This document shows, piece after piece, positions 1-6,842 of a DNA stretch of 8,932 nucleotides. A program made the translations under genes and the position numbers. Every line of letters begins with the position of its first letter. Position 1 is the first letter of the stretch. Below the pieces are notes generated by a model. That model was not told where the DNA came from. It searched no databases and was given only the letters and a program-made list of their open reading frames with translations. Source of the stretch: Propionibacteriaceae bacterium (lineage in GTDB: Bacteria > Actinomycetota > Actinomycetes > Propionibacteriales > Propionibacteriaceae); NCBI GenBank assembly GCA_003451975.1, contig DMIX01000325.1:1-8932 (forward strand), given 5' to 3'.

Positions 1-67
1 CCTCGCACCTTCGACGATGGGGCGTGGTGCTGGTGCACTGTCACAGCTGGCTGCGATGCTGTTCGTC

Positions 68-1462
68 ATGGACTACTTGGCATGGTTGGTCGTCGGGGTT
101 GCGGTCGGTGCTGCCGCCGCTTGGCTGGTCTCGCGCGCGATGCGTGGAACCCAGACTGCGGTACAAGCCGGCGAGGTCGAACGGTTGAAGGCCGAAGCGG
201 CTCAGGCCCAGGCCGCGGCTGCCGAGGCTACCGGTGCTGCCGCCGAGGTGAAGGCCGAACTTGCCGCCGCACTGGCCCAGCGGGACGCCGCGATCACGCA
301 GGCGACCGAGATCACCCGCGACCGAGAACAGTTGGTGAACCAGTTCAAGGCTTTGTCCGCCGAGGCCATCGAGGCCCAGGAGCGCAAGCTCGACGCGTCC
401 GCAACACTGCGCCATGAAAAGACCGAGCAACTCCTGGCCCCGGTGAAGGAGAGCCTGGAGAAGTTCAATAGCCGCATCACGGAGGTGGAGAAGGAACGCA
501 CTTCGATGGCGGTGCAGCTGCAGACCCAGGTGCGTGAAGTGCGCAACACCGGTGACGAATTGCGCAAGGAGACCGCCGCCCTGGTCACCGCGCTGCGCAA
601 GCCGCAGGTGCGCGGCGCTTGGGGTGAGTTGCAGCTGAAGCGGGTGGTGGAGCTGGCCGGCATGGTCGAGCATTGCGACTTCGAGCTGCAGGAGACCACC
701 CAAACCACCTCCGGGGCGACCATCCGGCCGGACTTGAAGGTGATGCTCACCGAAGACCGCTACCTCTACGTCGATTCCAAAGTGCCGTTGAGTGCCTTCC
801 TGGAAGCCTTTGAGACCGACGATCCCACTGAGCGGTCACGGCTGCTCACCGTCTTCGGCCGCAATGTGACCACCCACATCGACCAGCTCGGACGTAAGGA
901 CTATTTCAAGGCCAGCGGTTCCACCCCGGAGTACGTGGTCCTGTTCCTTCCCAGCGAGGCACTGGCTGCGGAGGCTTTCCAGCAGCTACCGACGCTGCAC
1001 GAATACGCCAATGATCGCGGGGTGGTGATCGCCACGCCGAGCACCCTGATCGGGCTGTTGAAAGCGACGGCCTACGCCTGGCGGCAAGCAGCATTGGCTG
1101 ATTCGGCCCGCGAGGTGTTCGAGCTCGGTCGTGAGCTGTACGACCGGTTGGGCAAACTCGGCGCCAACTTCGACAAGGTGGGACGGATGCTCAACGGCAC
1201 CGTCAAGGCCTACAACGAGTCGGTCGGCTCCATCGAAGGCCGGGTGTTCCCCACGGCGCGCAAGCTGCGCGACCTGAGGGTTGTCGACAAGCAATTGGAC
1301 CCGGTGAACTCCCTCGACACCGCCGCGCGCCCATTGACCGCACCGGAGTTGATCGAGGACGCCACCGCCATCACGCCGATCATCGGCCGGAGCCGCGTCG
1401 AGACGATCACCACCGAGACCCCCGACGAGCCGCCCGTGGCCGACCAGAGCATCACCGGCTGA
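68..1462 (+). CDS. rmuC: RmuC family protein (DNA recombination protein)
   Basis: From ATG 68 this is a 464-residue protein. It has an N-terminal membrane anchor (residues 4-22), a long Ala/Glu-rich coiled coil (about 33-175), then the RmuC catalytic region. Recognisable there are RGAWGE (182-187), RPD (220-222) and YVDSKVPL (234-241). The latter two give the D...DxK pattern of a PD-(D/E)XK nuclease fold. In E. coli, RmuC limits inversions at short inverted repeats; its biochemical activity is poorly defined. The 40 residues after about 420 are Pro/Thr-rich and probably disordered. In-frame ATGs also exist at 17 and 56. I prefer 68 because it places the hydrophobic anchor at the very N-terminus, as is usual for the family, but none of the three has a convincing Shine-Dalgarno sequence. 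The window edge hides anything further upstream. The family call is secure; the start is not. Confidence 0.93.
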   Translation: MDYLAWLVVGVAVGAAAAWLVSRAMRGTQTAVQAGEVERLKAEAAQAQAAAAEATGAAAEVKAELAAALAQRDAAITQATEITRDREQLVNQFKALSAEAIEAQERKLDASATLRHEKTEQLLAPVKESLEKFNSRITEVEKERTSMAVQLQTQVREVRNTGDELRKETAALVTALRKPQVRGAWGELQLKRVVELAGMVEHCDFELQETTQTTSGATIRPDLKVMLTEDRYLYVDSKVPLSAFLEAFETDDPTERSRLLTVFGRNVTTHIDQLGRKDYFKASGSTPEYVVLFLPSEALAAEAFQQLPTLHEYANDRGVVIATPSTLIGLLKATAYAWRQAALADSAREVFELGRELYDRLGKLGANFDKVGRMLNGTVKAYNESVGSIEGRVFPTARKLRDLRVVDKQLDPVNSLDTAARPLTAPELIEDATAITPIIGRSRVETITTETPDEPPVADQSITG

Positions 1463-1489
1463 GGCTGCTTTTCGGCGGCAGCTCTCAGC
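1458..1489 (+). terminator. Hairpin spanning the rmuC stop codon, likely terminator
   Basis: GCTGAGGCTGC (1458-1468) pairs with GCAGC (1478-1482) and CTCAGC (1484-1489). This makes an 11-bp stem with one bulged T (1483) and a 9-base loop. The rmuC TGA (1460-1462) lies in the left arm. No U-tract follows, which is common for GC-rich actinobacterial terminators, so function is inferred from the stem and its position between two genes. A smaller perfect stem-loop (CTGCG/CGCAG, 1494-1506) follows immediately and could reinforce it. Confidence 0.55.
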
Positions 1490-1515
1490 ACCCCTGCGCC
1501 GCGCAGCGACTGATT

Positions 1516-1528
1516 CACCGTCACGGTG
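1516..1528. promoter_or_regulatory. 13-bp perfect palindrome upstream of ilvA, candidate operator
   Basis: CACCGTCACGGTG is a perfect odd palindrome, with 6-bp arms around C1522. It ends one base before the -10-like hexamer of ilvA. If transcription starts at the GTG codon, the site covers about -26 to -14, inside the promoter spacer, where a bound dimeric repressor would block RNA polymerase. It could instead form a small hairpin, or be chance in GC-rich DNA. No regulator is identified. Confidence 0.35.
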
Positions 1529-1529
1529 C

Positions 1530-1535
1530 CACAAT
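1530..1535 (+). promoter_or_regulatory. Candidate -10 element of a leaderless ilvA transcript
   Basis: CACAAT matches TATAAT at four of six bases and ends six bases before GTG 1542. That is the spacing expected when transcription begins at the start codon. No Shine-Dalgarno sequence is visible before the GTG, which fits a leaderless mRNA. A weak -35 (GCGACT, 1506-1511) would lie 18 bases upstream. The neighbouring phosphatase gene has the same hexamer-to-start spacing. Confidence 0.4.
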
Positions 1536-1541
1536 GGCCCG

Positions 1542-2783
1542 GTGACGATTGATGCCAACGCGGTCGAGGACGCCGCCGCCCGCTTGGACGGCGTGGTCTC
1601 CCGCACTCCCCTGCAACTCAACGAACGACTCAGCGCCGCGACCGGGGCCTACGTGTGGCTCAAGCGCGAAGACCTGCAGCCGGTTCGGTCCTACAAGCTG
1701 CGCGGCGCCTACAACGTGATCGCCCAGCTCGACGGCGACCAGCGGTCGTCCGGGGTCGTGTGCGCCAGCGCCGGAAACCACGCCCAAGGGGTTGCGTTCG
1801 CGTGCGCCCGCCTCGGCATTCGTGGGCGTATCTACGTGCCGGCCACCACGCCTCGCCAGAAGCGCGATCGAATCCGCATGCTGGGCGAGGGCCGAGTCGA
1901 ACTCATCGTGACCGGCGACAGCTATGACGAGGCCGCTGCCGCAGCTCGCGATGACGCCGTGGCCACAGCCGCGGTGATCATCCCCGCGTTCAACCATCTC
2001 GACACCATCGCCGGTCAGGGCACGGTCGCCGCCGAGATCGTCGACCAGTTCGGCTACGCCCCCGACGCGCTGGTGCTGCCGGTCGGCGGTGGCGGCATGC
2101 TGGCCGGTTGCCTGACCTGGCTCAGTGAGCGCCACCCCGAAACCACCGTGATCGGTGCTGAGCCGCAGGGTGCTGCGTCCATGATGGCCGCACTGGCCGC
2201 CGGTCATCCGGTCGAACTCGAGCAGCTCGACACCTTCGTCGACGGTGCCGCGGTGCGAACCGTGGGTGACCTGACCCATGCCATCACGGCAGCGCACTCC
2301 CCCCAGCTCTATGAGGTACCCACCGGCCGGATCTGCACCGAAATGCTGGCGATGTATCAGAACGAGGGCATCGTCAGCGAGCCCGCCGGGGCGCTGGCGG
2401 CAGCAGCACTGGGTCTGTTCCGTCCCGAGCCGGAATCGACAGTGGTCGCGGTGGTCTCCGGCGGCAACAACGATATTTCCCGGTACTCCGAAATCATCGA
2501 ACGCTCGTTGGTCTACGAAGGTCGCAAGCACTACTTCTTGGTGAACTTCCCGCAAGAGCCCGGCGCACTGCGCCGCTTCCTGGACGAAGTCCTGGGGCCC
2601 GACGACGACATCACCCATTTCGAGTACGTCAAGCGCAGTAACCGGGAAACCGGACCAGCGCTGGTGGGCATCGAATTGGGCGATCCGACTACGCTGCCGG
2701 AGTTGATCGCACGTCTGGATGCCAGCCCCATCACCTTCGAGATCGTGGCGGCGGACAGCCCCTTCTACCGATTCCTGGTCTGA
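1542..2783 (+). CDS. ilvA: Threonine ammonia-lyase (threonine dehydratase), biosynthetic
   Basis: This is a 413-residue fold-type II PLP enzyme that converts L-threonine to 2-oxobutanoate and ammonia, the first committed step of isoleucine synthesis in the cytosol. RSYKLRGAYN (49-58) carries the PLP Schiff-base lysine K52. SAGNHAQGVA (76-85) is the substrate/cofactor-binding loop, VGGGGMLAG (181-189) binds the PLP phosphate, and VSGGNND (305-311) closes the PLP site. Residues about 325-413 form one ACT-like regulatory domain (HYFLVNFPQEPGALRRFL onward). This matches the short single-ACT form rather than the roughly 510-residue two-ACT E. coli enzyme. The regulatory domain argues for isoleucine-sensitive biosynthetic control and against the short catabolic TdcB type. 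The GTG start at 1542 is the first in-frame start, and residues from there align with the family N-terminus. It stands alone, with no other ilv gene adjacent. Confidence 0.95.
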   Translation: MTIDANAVEDAAARLDGVVSRTPLQLNERLSAATGAYVWLKREDLQPVRSYKLRGAYNVIAQLDGDQRSSGVVCASAGNHAQGVAFACARLGIRGRIYVPATTPRQKRDRIRMLGEGRVELIVTGDSYDEAAAAARDDAVATAAVIIPAFNHLDTIAGQGTVAAEIVDQFGYAPDALVLPVGGGGMLAGCLTWLSERHPETTVIGAEPQGAASMMAALAAGHPVELEQLDTFVDGAAVRTVGDLTHAITAAHSPQLYEVPTGRICTEMLAMYQNEGIVSEPAGALAAAALGLFRPEPESTVVAVVSGGNNDISRYSEIIERSLVYEGRKHYFLVNFPQEPGALRRFLDEVLGPDDDITHFEYVKRSNRETGPALVGIELGDPTTLPELIARLDASPITFEIVAADSPFYRFLV

Positions 2784-2856
2784 TCGATCTGAGCGAACGG
2801 CAGCAACATCTACAGCGATTCTGCGGCCAAACCCTCCGAAGCGGTGCGGTTGCCCC

Positions 2857-2862
2857 AATAAT
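2857..2862 (+). promoter_or_regulatory. Candidate -10 element for the phosphatase-glycosyltransferase operon
   Basis: AATAAT matches TATAAT at five of six bases and is the most AT-rich hexamer in an otherwise GC-rich gap of 85 bases after ilvA. It ends six bases before ATG 2869, so the transcript would be leaderless. No purine-rich Shine-Dalgarno sequence is seen at that ATG. No TTGACA-like -35 occurs 16-18 bases upstream, and I see no GTTT...GGGTAT element of the SigB/SigF type. Confidence 0.45.
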
Positions 2863-2868
2863 GTGGGC

Positions 2869-4842
2869 ATGGCATCGCCCCCGCCATCACACAGCCGCCG
2901 CGAGCGCCACCGCTCGGAGATCACCACCGCCGTCATCGGCTTGGTGAGCGTCTTCGCGCTGGGCTGGTTCACCGTATGGGTGCGCACCGACCCGACACAG
3001 GCCTCATTGTGGTGGCTCGCCTCGGGCGTGGCCATTGGCCTGGGCTGTCGCCTGCCTCGGCACTATCTGTGGCCCTACAGCCTGGCGACAGGCGTGATTC
3101 TCTACGGGGTCTTCCTGGTCAACTTCGGCTCGACACCGGCGGCGATCGCGGCATCCATCGGAACCGTGTTGGAGACCGTCACGGCCATCGGGATTTTGCG
3201 CGCCGGCCGATCCGGCCCGCCTGCCTTACGCCAAACCCGAGATCTGGGTCGACTCCTGATCGCAGTCCTGGCTTCGGCCACGGTGTTCGACATCGTGTTG
3301 CTGGTGGGCCTACTCGTCAGCGGCCAGCCCGACGCCGCAGTCCTGCAACTCGCCTCGGCCGGACCGCGGCATGCTGCCGGAGCGCTGCTGCTGATCCCCT
3401 TCGCCCTCGTCCTGCCCGACACCGACAAACCGTCCTCACGGGTGGACGCCACCGTGCAGGTGGGCATCGGACTGATCGTGGCAGCACTGGTGTTTCTGGG
3501 AACCGAAGATCTGCCGCTGGCCTTCGTTGCCCTCGCGCCACCGGTGTGGAGCGCCTTCTCGATCCCGGTGCGCTGGGTGCTGACCGAGGTTCTGGGGATT
3601 TCGCTCCTCGCGGCCTACGGCAGCGCCATCAACCGCGGCCCGTTCTCCTTCGAAGTCTTCGGTCGAACCGGCGCCAGTGCGCTGATCCAACTCTTCGAAC
3701 TGATCACCATCAGCGTCACCTTGATGCTCGCCTTGACCGTAGCCCGGGAGCGGTCGGTCTCCGCAAAGCTGGAAGCAAGCGAGTTGACCTACCGACGCAA
3801 TTTCGAAAACTCGCTGGCCGGCATGATCATGGTCGTCCGCGATGCCGATTCCTGGCAGGTGATCGGACACAACCGAGCGGCCGGCGTCCTATTGCCACAG
3901 GTCCAGGAAGGCCCCCAGGCACTGGACGCACTCCTGGGCGGCGAGCCGGCGGCGATCGTCACTGCCGCGGTGGAGTCCCCCAACGCCTCCGAACACGGCA
4001 TCGAAGTCGCCCTCACCGATGGCCGCTTCCTTCAGGTGAGTGTGATCGGTCTAGAACTCGACACCACCGACACCTACGCCCTTCAGATTCTCGATGTCAC
4101 CGACTCGGTACTGGGCCAGCGCAGGGTGGCCGACGAACTCAACCGGGCCCGAGAGGTCCAGCAGGCCCTTGCCCCCTCCGAGCAGCCGCCGCGCCGCGGC
4201 TGGACACATGGCGCCCTCACGGTGACCGCACGGCAAGTCGGCGGCGACTTCTACGACCTGCGGATCAGCGGATCGCAGGCGATCATGACGGTGGGCGATG
4301 TGATGGGCAAAGGCATCGGAGCCGGCATTCTGGCCGCAGCGGCCCGCACCTCGCTGCGAGCCAACAACACCTATCTGCGATCCAGTGAAGTTCTTGCCGA
4401 AGCAGCCCGCATCATCGACGACGACCTAGCCAAGAGCGGCGCCTTCGTCACCGTCGGCTATGCCGTCATCGATCTCCTCTCCGGCCGGGTCAATCTCTCC
4501 GACGCCGGGCACGGACTCACCTTCGCGGTTCGAGGAGGCTCCCACACCATCCATCGTCTGGCCAGCGAGGATCTCCCGCTGGGGCTCGGCGACCACTGGG
4601 AGACCCTCACGACTCAACTCGCCCCTGGCGATTCGCTACTGATGGTCAGCGACGGCGTCCTGGAATTGTGGGGTGACTCCATCGAAGACCTGAGCAAGGC
4701 GATCGCGCTCATCTGCTTCGATCCCAACGGCACCGGTCCACAGCAGCTGGTCGACGCGCTGTGCACCGGCGGCGATGTTTCTCTGGTCCGAACCGACGAC
4801 GCGACGGCCGTCCTGCTGCATCGAGAGTGGGAGTCCTCATGA
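2869..4842 (+). CDS. MASE1-PAS-PP2C membrane phosphatase (RsbU/SpoIIE type)
   Basis: A 657-residue membrane sensor phosphatase. Residues about 18-292 form a multi-helix membrane region resembling MASE1, including LWWLASGVAIGLG (47-59). Residues about 300-412 look like a PAS domain (ELTYRRNFENSLAGMIMVV region). A helical linker with AREVQQALAP (427-436), typical of RsbU-like proteins, leads into the PP2C/SpoIIE phosphatase (about 445-652). Its metal-binding acidic motifs are intact: VGGDFYD (457-463, D460), VGDVMGKG (475-482, D477), SDGV (594-597, D595) and DDATAVLL (643-650). Such enzymes dephosphorylate the serine of a STAS anti-sigma antagonist; the STAS gene two positions downstream is the obvious substrate. 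Open frame extends upstream to 2719 inside ilvA, but that part is not hydrophobic or conserved-looking and ATG 2869 fits the -10 hexamer. GTG 2863 is an alternative. The input signal is unknown. Confidence 0.9.
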   Translation: MASPPPSHSRRERHRSEITTAVIGLVSVFALGWFTVWVRTDPTQASLWWLASGVAIGLGCRLPRHYLWPYSLATGVILYGVFLVNFGSTPAAIAASIGTVLETVTAIGILRAGRSGPPALRQTRDLGRLLIAVLASATVFDIVLLVGLLVSGQPDAAVLQLASAGPRHAAGALLLIPFALVLPDTDKPSSRVDATVQVGIGLIVAALVFLGTEDLPLAFVALAPPVWSAFSIPVRWVLTEVLGISLLAAYGSAINRGPFSFEVFGRTGASALIQLFELITISVTLMLALTVARERSVSAKLEASELTYRRNFENSLAGMIMVVRDADSWQVIGHNRAAGVLLPQVQEGPQALDALLGGEPAAIVTAAVESPNASEHGIEVALTDGRFLQVSVIGLELDTTDTYALQILDVTDSVLGQRRVADELNRAREVQQALAPSEQPPRRGWTHGALTVTARQVGGDFYDLRISGSQAIMTVGDVMGKGIGAGILAAAARTSLRANNTYLRSSEVLAEAARIIDDDLAKSGAFVTVGYAVIDLLSGRVNLSDAGHGLTFAVRGGSHTIHRLASEDLPLGLGDHWETLTTQLAPGDSLLMVSDGVLELWGDSIEDLSKAIALICFDPNGTGPQQLVDALCTGGDVSLVRTDDATAVLLHREWESS

Positions 4843-6842
4843 CCATGCCAACCGCCCCCATCGATCCTGACGACGCCGACGCCCCCGGATCGCGGCGCTA
4901 CCGCTCCGAGCGCGCGGAGAGCGTGCGCCTGCTGATCCTGCGCACCTGGATCGTGATCACCGTGCTGCTGGCGTTCAACTACCTGCTGTGGCGCTGGTTC
5001 GCCTCCATCAACTGGGCGAATTGGTGGATCGGCGTGCCGTTGGTGCTCGCCGAGACCTATTCGGTGATCGACCTGAGCCTGTTCAGCCTCACAGTGTGGA
5101 AGGCCAGGCAGCGCCCCGACCCGACGCTCGCCCCCGCCACCAGCACCGTCGACGTGTTCATCACGACCTACAACGAACCCATTGATCTCGTGCTGCGCAC
5201 CGCAGCCGCCGCGCAGCAGATCCGTCACCCGCACGACACCTGGATCCTGGACGACGGCGACCGACCCGAGCTGCGACGGCAGGCCGCCCGGCTGGGGGTG
5301 AACTACCTCACCCGCGGCAAGGAGTGGGAGGGAAAGCCGCGGCACGCAAAAGCCGGAAACCTGAACAACGCCCTGATGCAGACCACCGGCGAGTTCATCC
5401 TCGCCTTGGACGCCGACATGGTGCCCAAACCCGAGATCCTGGATCGCACCTTGGGCTACTTCACCGACCATGCGGTGGGCCTGGTGCAAACCCCTCAGTA
5501 CTTCGTGAATGTGCCCACCGGTGATCCGCTCGGCAGCCAGGCCCCGCTGTTCTACGGCCCGATCCAGGAGGGAAAGGACGGCTGGGGCGCCTCTTTCTTC
5601 TGCGGCTCGAATGCCGTGCTGCGCCGCGAAGCCCTGATGGAGCTGGGCATCTTGGGCTACGTCAATGCCACCGAATCTTCGGTATTGGCGGGGCTGAAGG
5701 AGGCGCGCGCGATCACCCGCCGCGCGCTGCGGCGCAGGAATCCTCCCGCGGTGCAGAAGGTCTTGACCGCGACCATGGAGGCCATCACGCACGGCCTCGG
5801 AGCCATCGGCGCCGGCGAGCCCATCGCCGATGTCACCTACGCCCTGCGTTCGCGCATCGCCGAGTTGTCCCGAAGCATCGTGGACGGACACCTGGCACAG
5901 GTATCAGCGGACCTTGCCGAACTCGGGCTCGCCGAGGCCGAGCTCAGCGAAGGCACCGTCGAACTGGCAGATCGGCTCGCCGCCGCTGACCTCTCGCCAC
6001 TGAATGCCCTGGAAGCAGTACAGACGGCGCTGGCAGCCACCGACGTGGGCCGCTCCGCCGAGGCGCAGGCGCTGCTGCCCATGGCGACGATTTCGGTCAC
6101 CGAAGACATGGCCACCTCCATGCGTCTCCATGCCAATGGCTGGAAGAGCGTTTACCACAACGAGGTGCTGGCCGACGGGCTGGCCCCCGAAGGTCTCAAG
6201 ACCTCGCTCGCTCAACGGTTGCGCTGGGCGCAAGGCACCGTGCAGGTGTTGTTGAAAGACAACCCGCTCTTCCTCAAAGGACTCACCGGCGCGCAGCGCC
6301 TGATGTACTTCTCGACCATGTGGAGCTACTTCTCGGGCTTCGCGACCGTGATCTATCTGGTGGCACCGACTCTGTTCCTCGTCGCCGGGGTGCTGCCGGT
6401 GAGCAGCTATGCCGCCCCGTTCTTCCTGCGCTTCCTTCCGTTCATGATCGCCAACCAGTTGTTGTTCGTGATCGCAGCCCGCGGTCTACCGACCTGGCGC
6501 GGTCAGCAGTACACGCTGGCGCTGTTCCCGATCTGGATCAAGGCGTGTACCTCAGCAGCGGCCAATGTGTGGTTCGGGCGACCCCTGAACTTCGCCGTCA
6601 CCCCGAAGACCGGCACCCACGAAGACCGCGTCTCGCTGCGCGACCTCGGCTGGCAATTGGCTTTCGCGATCATCCTGATCGTGGCGATCGTGATGGGTAC
6701 CATGAAGCTCATCAGCGGAAGCGTCGAGCCGATAGGCACGCTAGTGAACCTCGGTTGGGTCGCTTTCGATCTGATCAACCTGAGCGTGCTCGTCGGCGCC
6801 GTCAGGTACCGCGGCTACCAACACGAGGAGGCGCAACAATGA
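4839..6842 (+). CDS. Cellulose-synthase-like family 2 membrane glycosyltransferase
   Basis: A 667-residue processive GT2 synthase of the BcsA/cellulose-synthase type. Two N-terminal membrane segments (about 31-52, 62-88) precede a cytosolic catalytic domain with all the signature motifs: FITTYNEP (107-114), ILDDG (136-140), LDADM (190-194, the DxD), FFCGSNAVLRR (253-263), TED (421-423) and QRLRW (459-463). About five membrane segments follow (roughly 487-657). It should polymerise a UDP-sugar and export the chain, but the sugar and product cannot be read from sequence. Two oddities: the protein ends at the last membrane segment without the PilZ c-di-GMP domain of BcsA, and about 146 extra residues sit between FFCGS and TED. 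No bcsB, bcsZ or other synthase partner is adjacent. ATG 4839 overlaps the phosphatase stop (ATGA), with GGGAG at 4829-4833 as ribosome site. Confidence 0.92.
   Translation: MTMPTAPIDPDDADAPGSRRYRSERAESVRLLILRTWIVITVLLAFNYLLWRWFASINWANWWIGVPLVLAETYSVIDLSLFSLTVWKARQRPDPTLAPATSTVDVFITTYNEPIDLVLRTAAAAQQIRHPHDTWILDDGDRPELRRQAARLGVNYLTRGKEWEGKPRHAKAGNLNNALMQTTGEFILALDADMVPKPEILDRTLGYFTDHAVGLVQTPQYFVNVPTGDPLGSQAPLFYGPIQEGKDGWGASFFCGSNAVLRREALMELGILGYVNATESSVLAGLKEARAITRRALRRRNPPAVQKVLTATMEAITHGLGAIGAGEPIADVTYALRSRIAELSRSIVDGHLAQVSADLAELGLAEAELSEGTVELADRLAAADLSPLNALEAVQTALAATDVGRSAEAQALLPMATISVTEDMATSMRLHANGWKSVYHNEVLADGLAPEGLKTSLAQRLRWAQGTVQVLLKDNPLFLKGLTGAQRLMYFSTMWSYFSGFATVIYLVAPTLFLVAGVLPVSSYAAPFFLRFLPFMIANQLLFVIAARGLPTWRGQQYTLALFPIWIKACTSAAANVWFGRPLNFAVTPKTGTHEDRVSLRDLGWQLAFAIILIVAIVMGTMKLISGSVEPIGTLVNLGWVAFDLINLSVLVGAVRYRGYQHEEAQQ
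5649..6086 (+). other. Helical insertion within the glycosyltransferase catalytic domain
   Basis: Residues 271-416 of the glycosyltransferase separate FFCGSNAVLRREAL from TISVTEDMATSM. In BcsA, as I recall it, about 15 residues join these motifs. The insert is rich in Ala, Leu, Glu and Arg and reads as four or five amphipathic helices (about 280-300, 304-322, 332-364, 366-382, 386-412). It has a basic cluster RRALRRR at 294-300. It has no hydrophobic stretch long enough for a membrane span, so it should face the cytoplasm. Codon bias and reading frame continue smoothly through it, so this is not a frameshift artefact. No domain is recognised; a regulatory or protein-docking role is inference. 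Confidence 0.75.

Noticed and set aside
1534..1545. Four-codon ORF (ATG GCC CGG TGA) overlapping the ilvA GTG
   Set aside because: Too short, no ribosome site, and its ATG lies within the proposed -10 element; likely chance.
2719..2868. Upstream extension of the phosphatase to ATG 2719
   Set aside because: It would overlap the end of ilvA by 65 bases with an unstructured Arg/Ser/Pro-rich sequence and would place the AATAAT hexamer inside coding sequence. ATG 2869 is more plausible.
2784..2868. Possible terminator after ilvA
   Set aside because: Only imperfect four-base stems around the GCAG/CTGC pair were found and no U-tract, so read-through into the phosphatase operon cannot be excluded.
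1521..3035. 504-codon open frame on the minus strand opposite ilvA and the phosphatase start
   Set aside because: Its translation is low-complexity Gly/His/Arg/Gln-rich with no recognisable domain, and it is fully antisense to a clear IlvA. Long antisense frames are expected in DNA with GC-rich third codon positions.
2976..4388. 470-codon plus-strand open frame overlapping the phosphatase in another frame
   Set aside because: Arg/Pro/His-rich shadow translation without motifs; the overlapping frame encodes MASE1-PAS-PP2C.
4614..5891. 425-codon open frame on the minus strand opposite the glycosyltransferase
   Set aside because: Same compositional signature of an antisense shadow; the plus strand carries all GT2 motifs.
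5649..6086. Possibility that the glycosyltransferase insertion is a frameshift or inserted mobile element
   Set aside because: The reading frame, codon bias and motif order are continuous through the region, and I saw no terminal repeats or transposase-like sequence.
6320..6838. N-terminal extension of the STAS gene reaching back to 6320
   Set aside because: It overlaps the glycosyltransferase membrane domain out of frame and is Arg-rich without motifs. The strong GAGGAGG site at 6825-6831 and ATGA junction fix the start at 6839.
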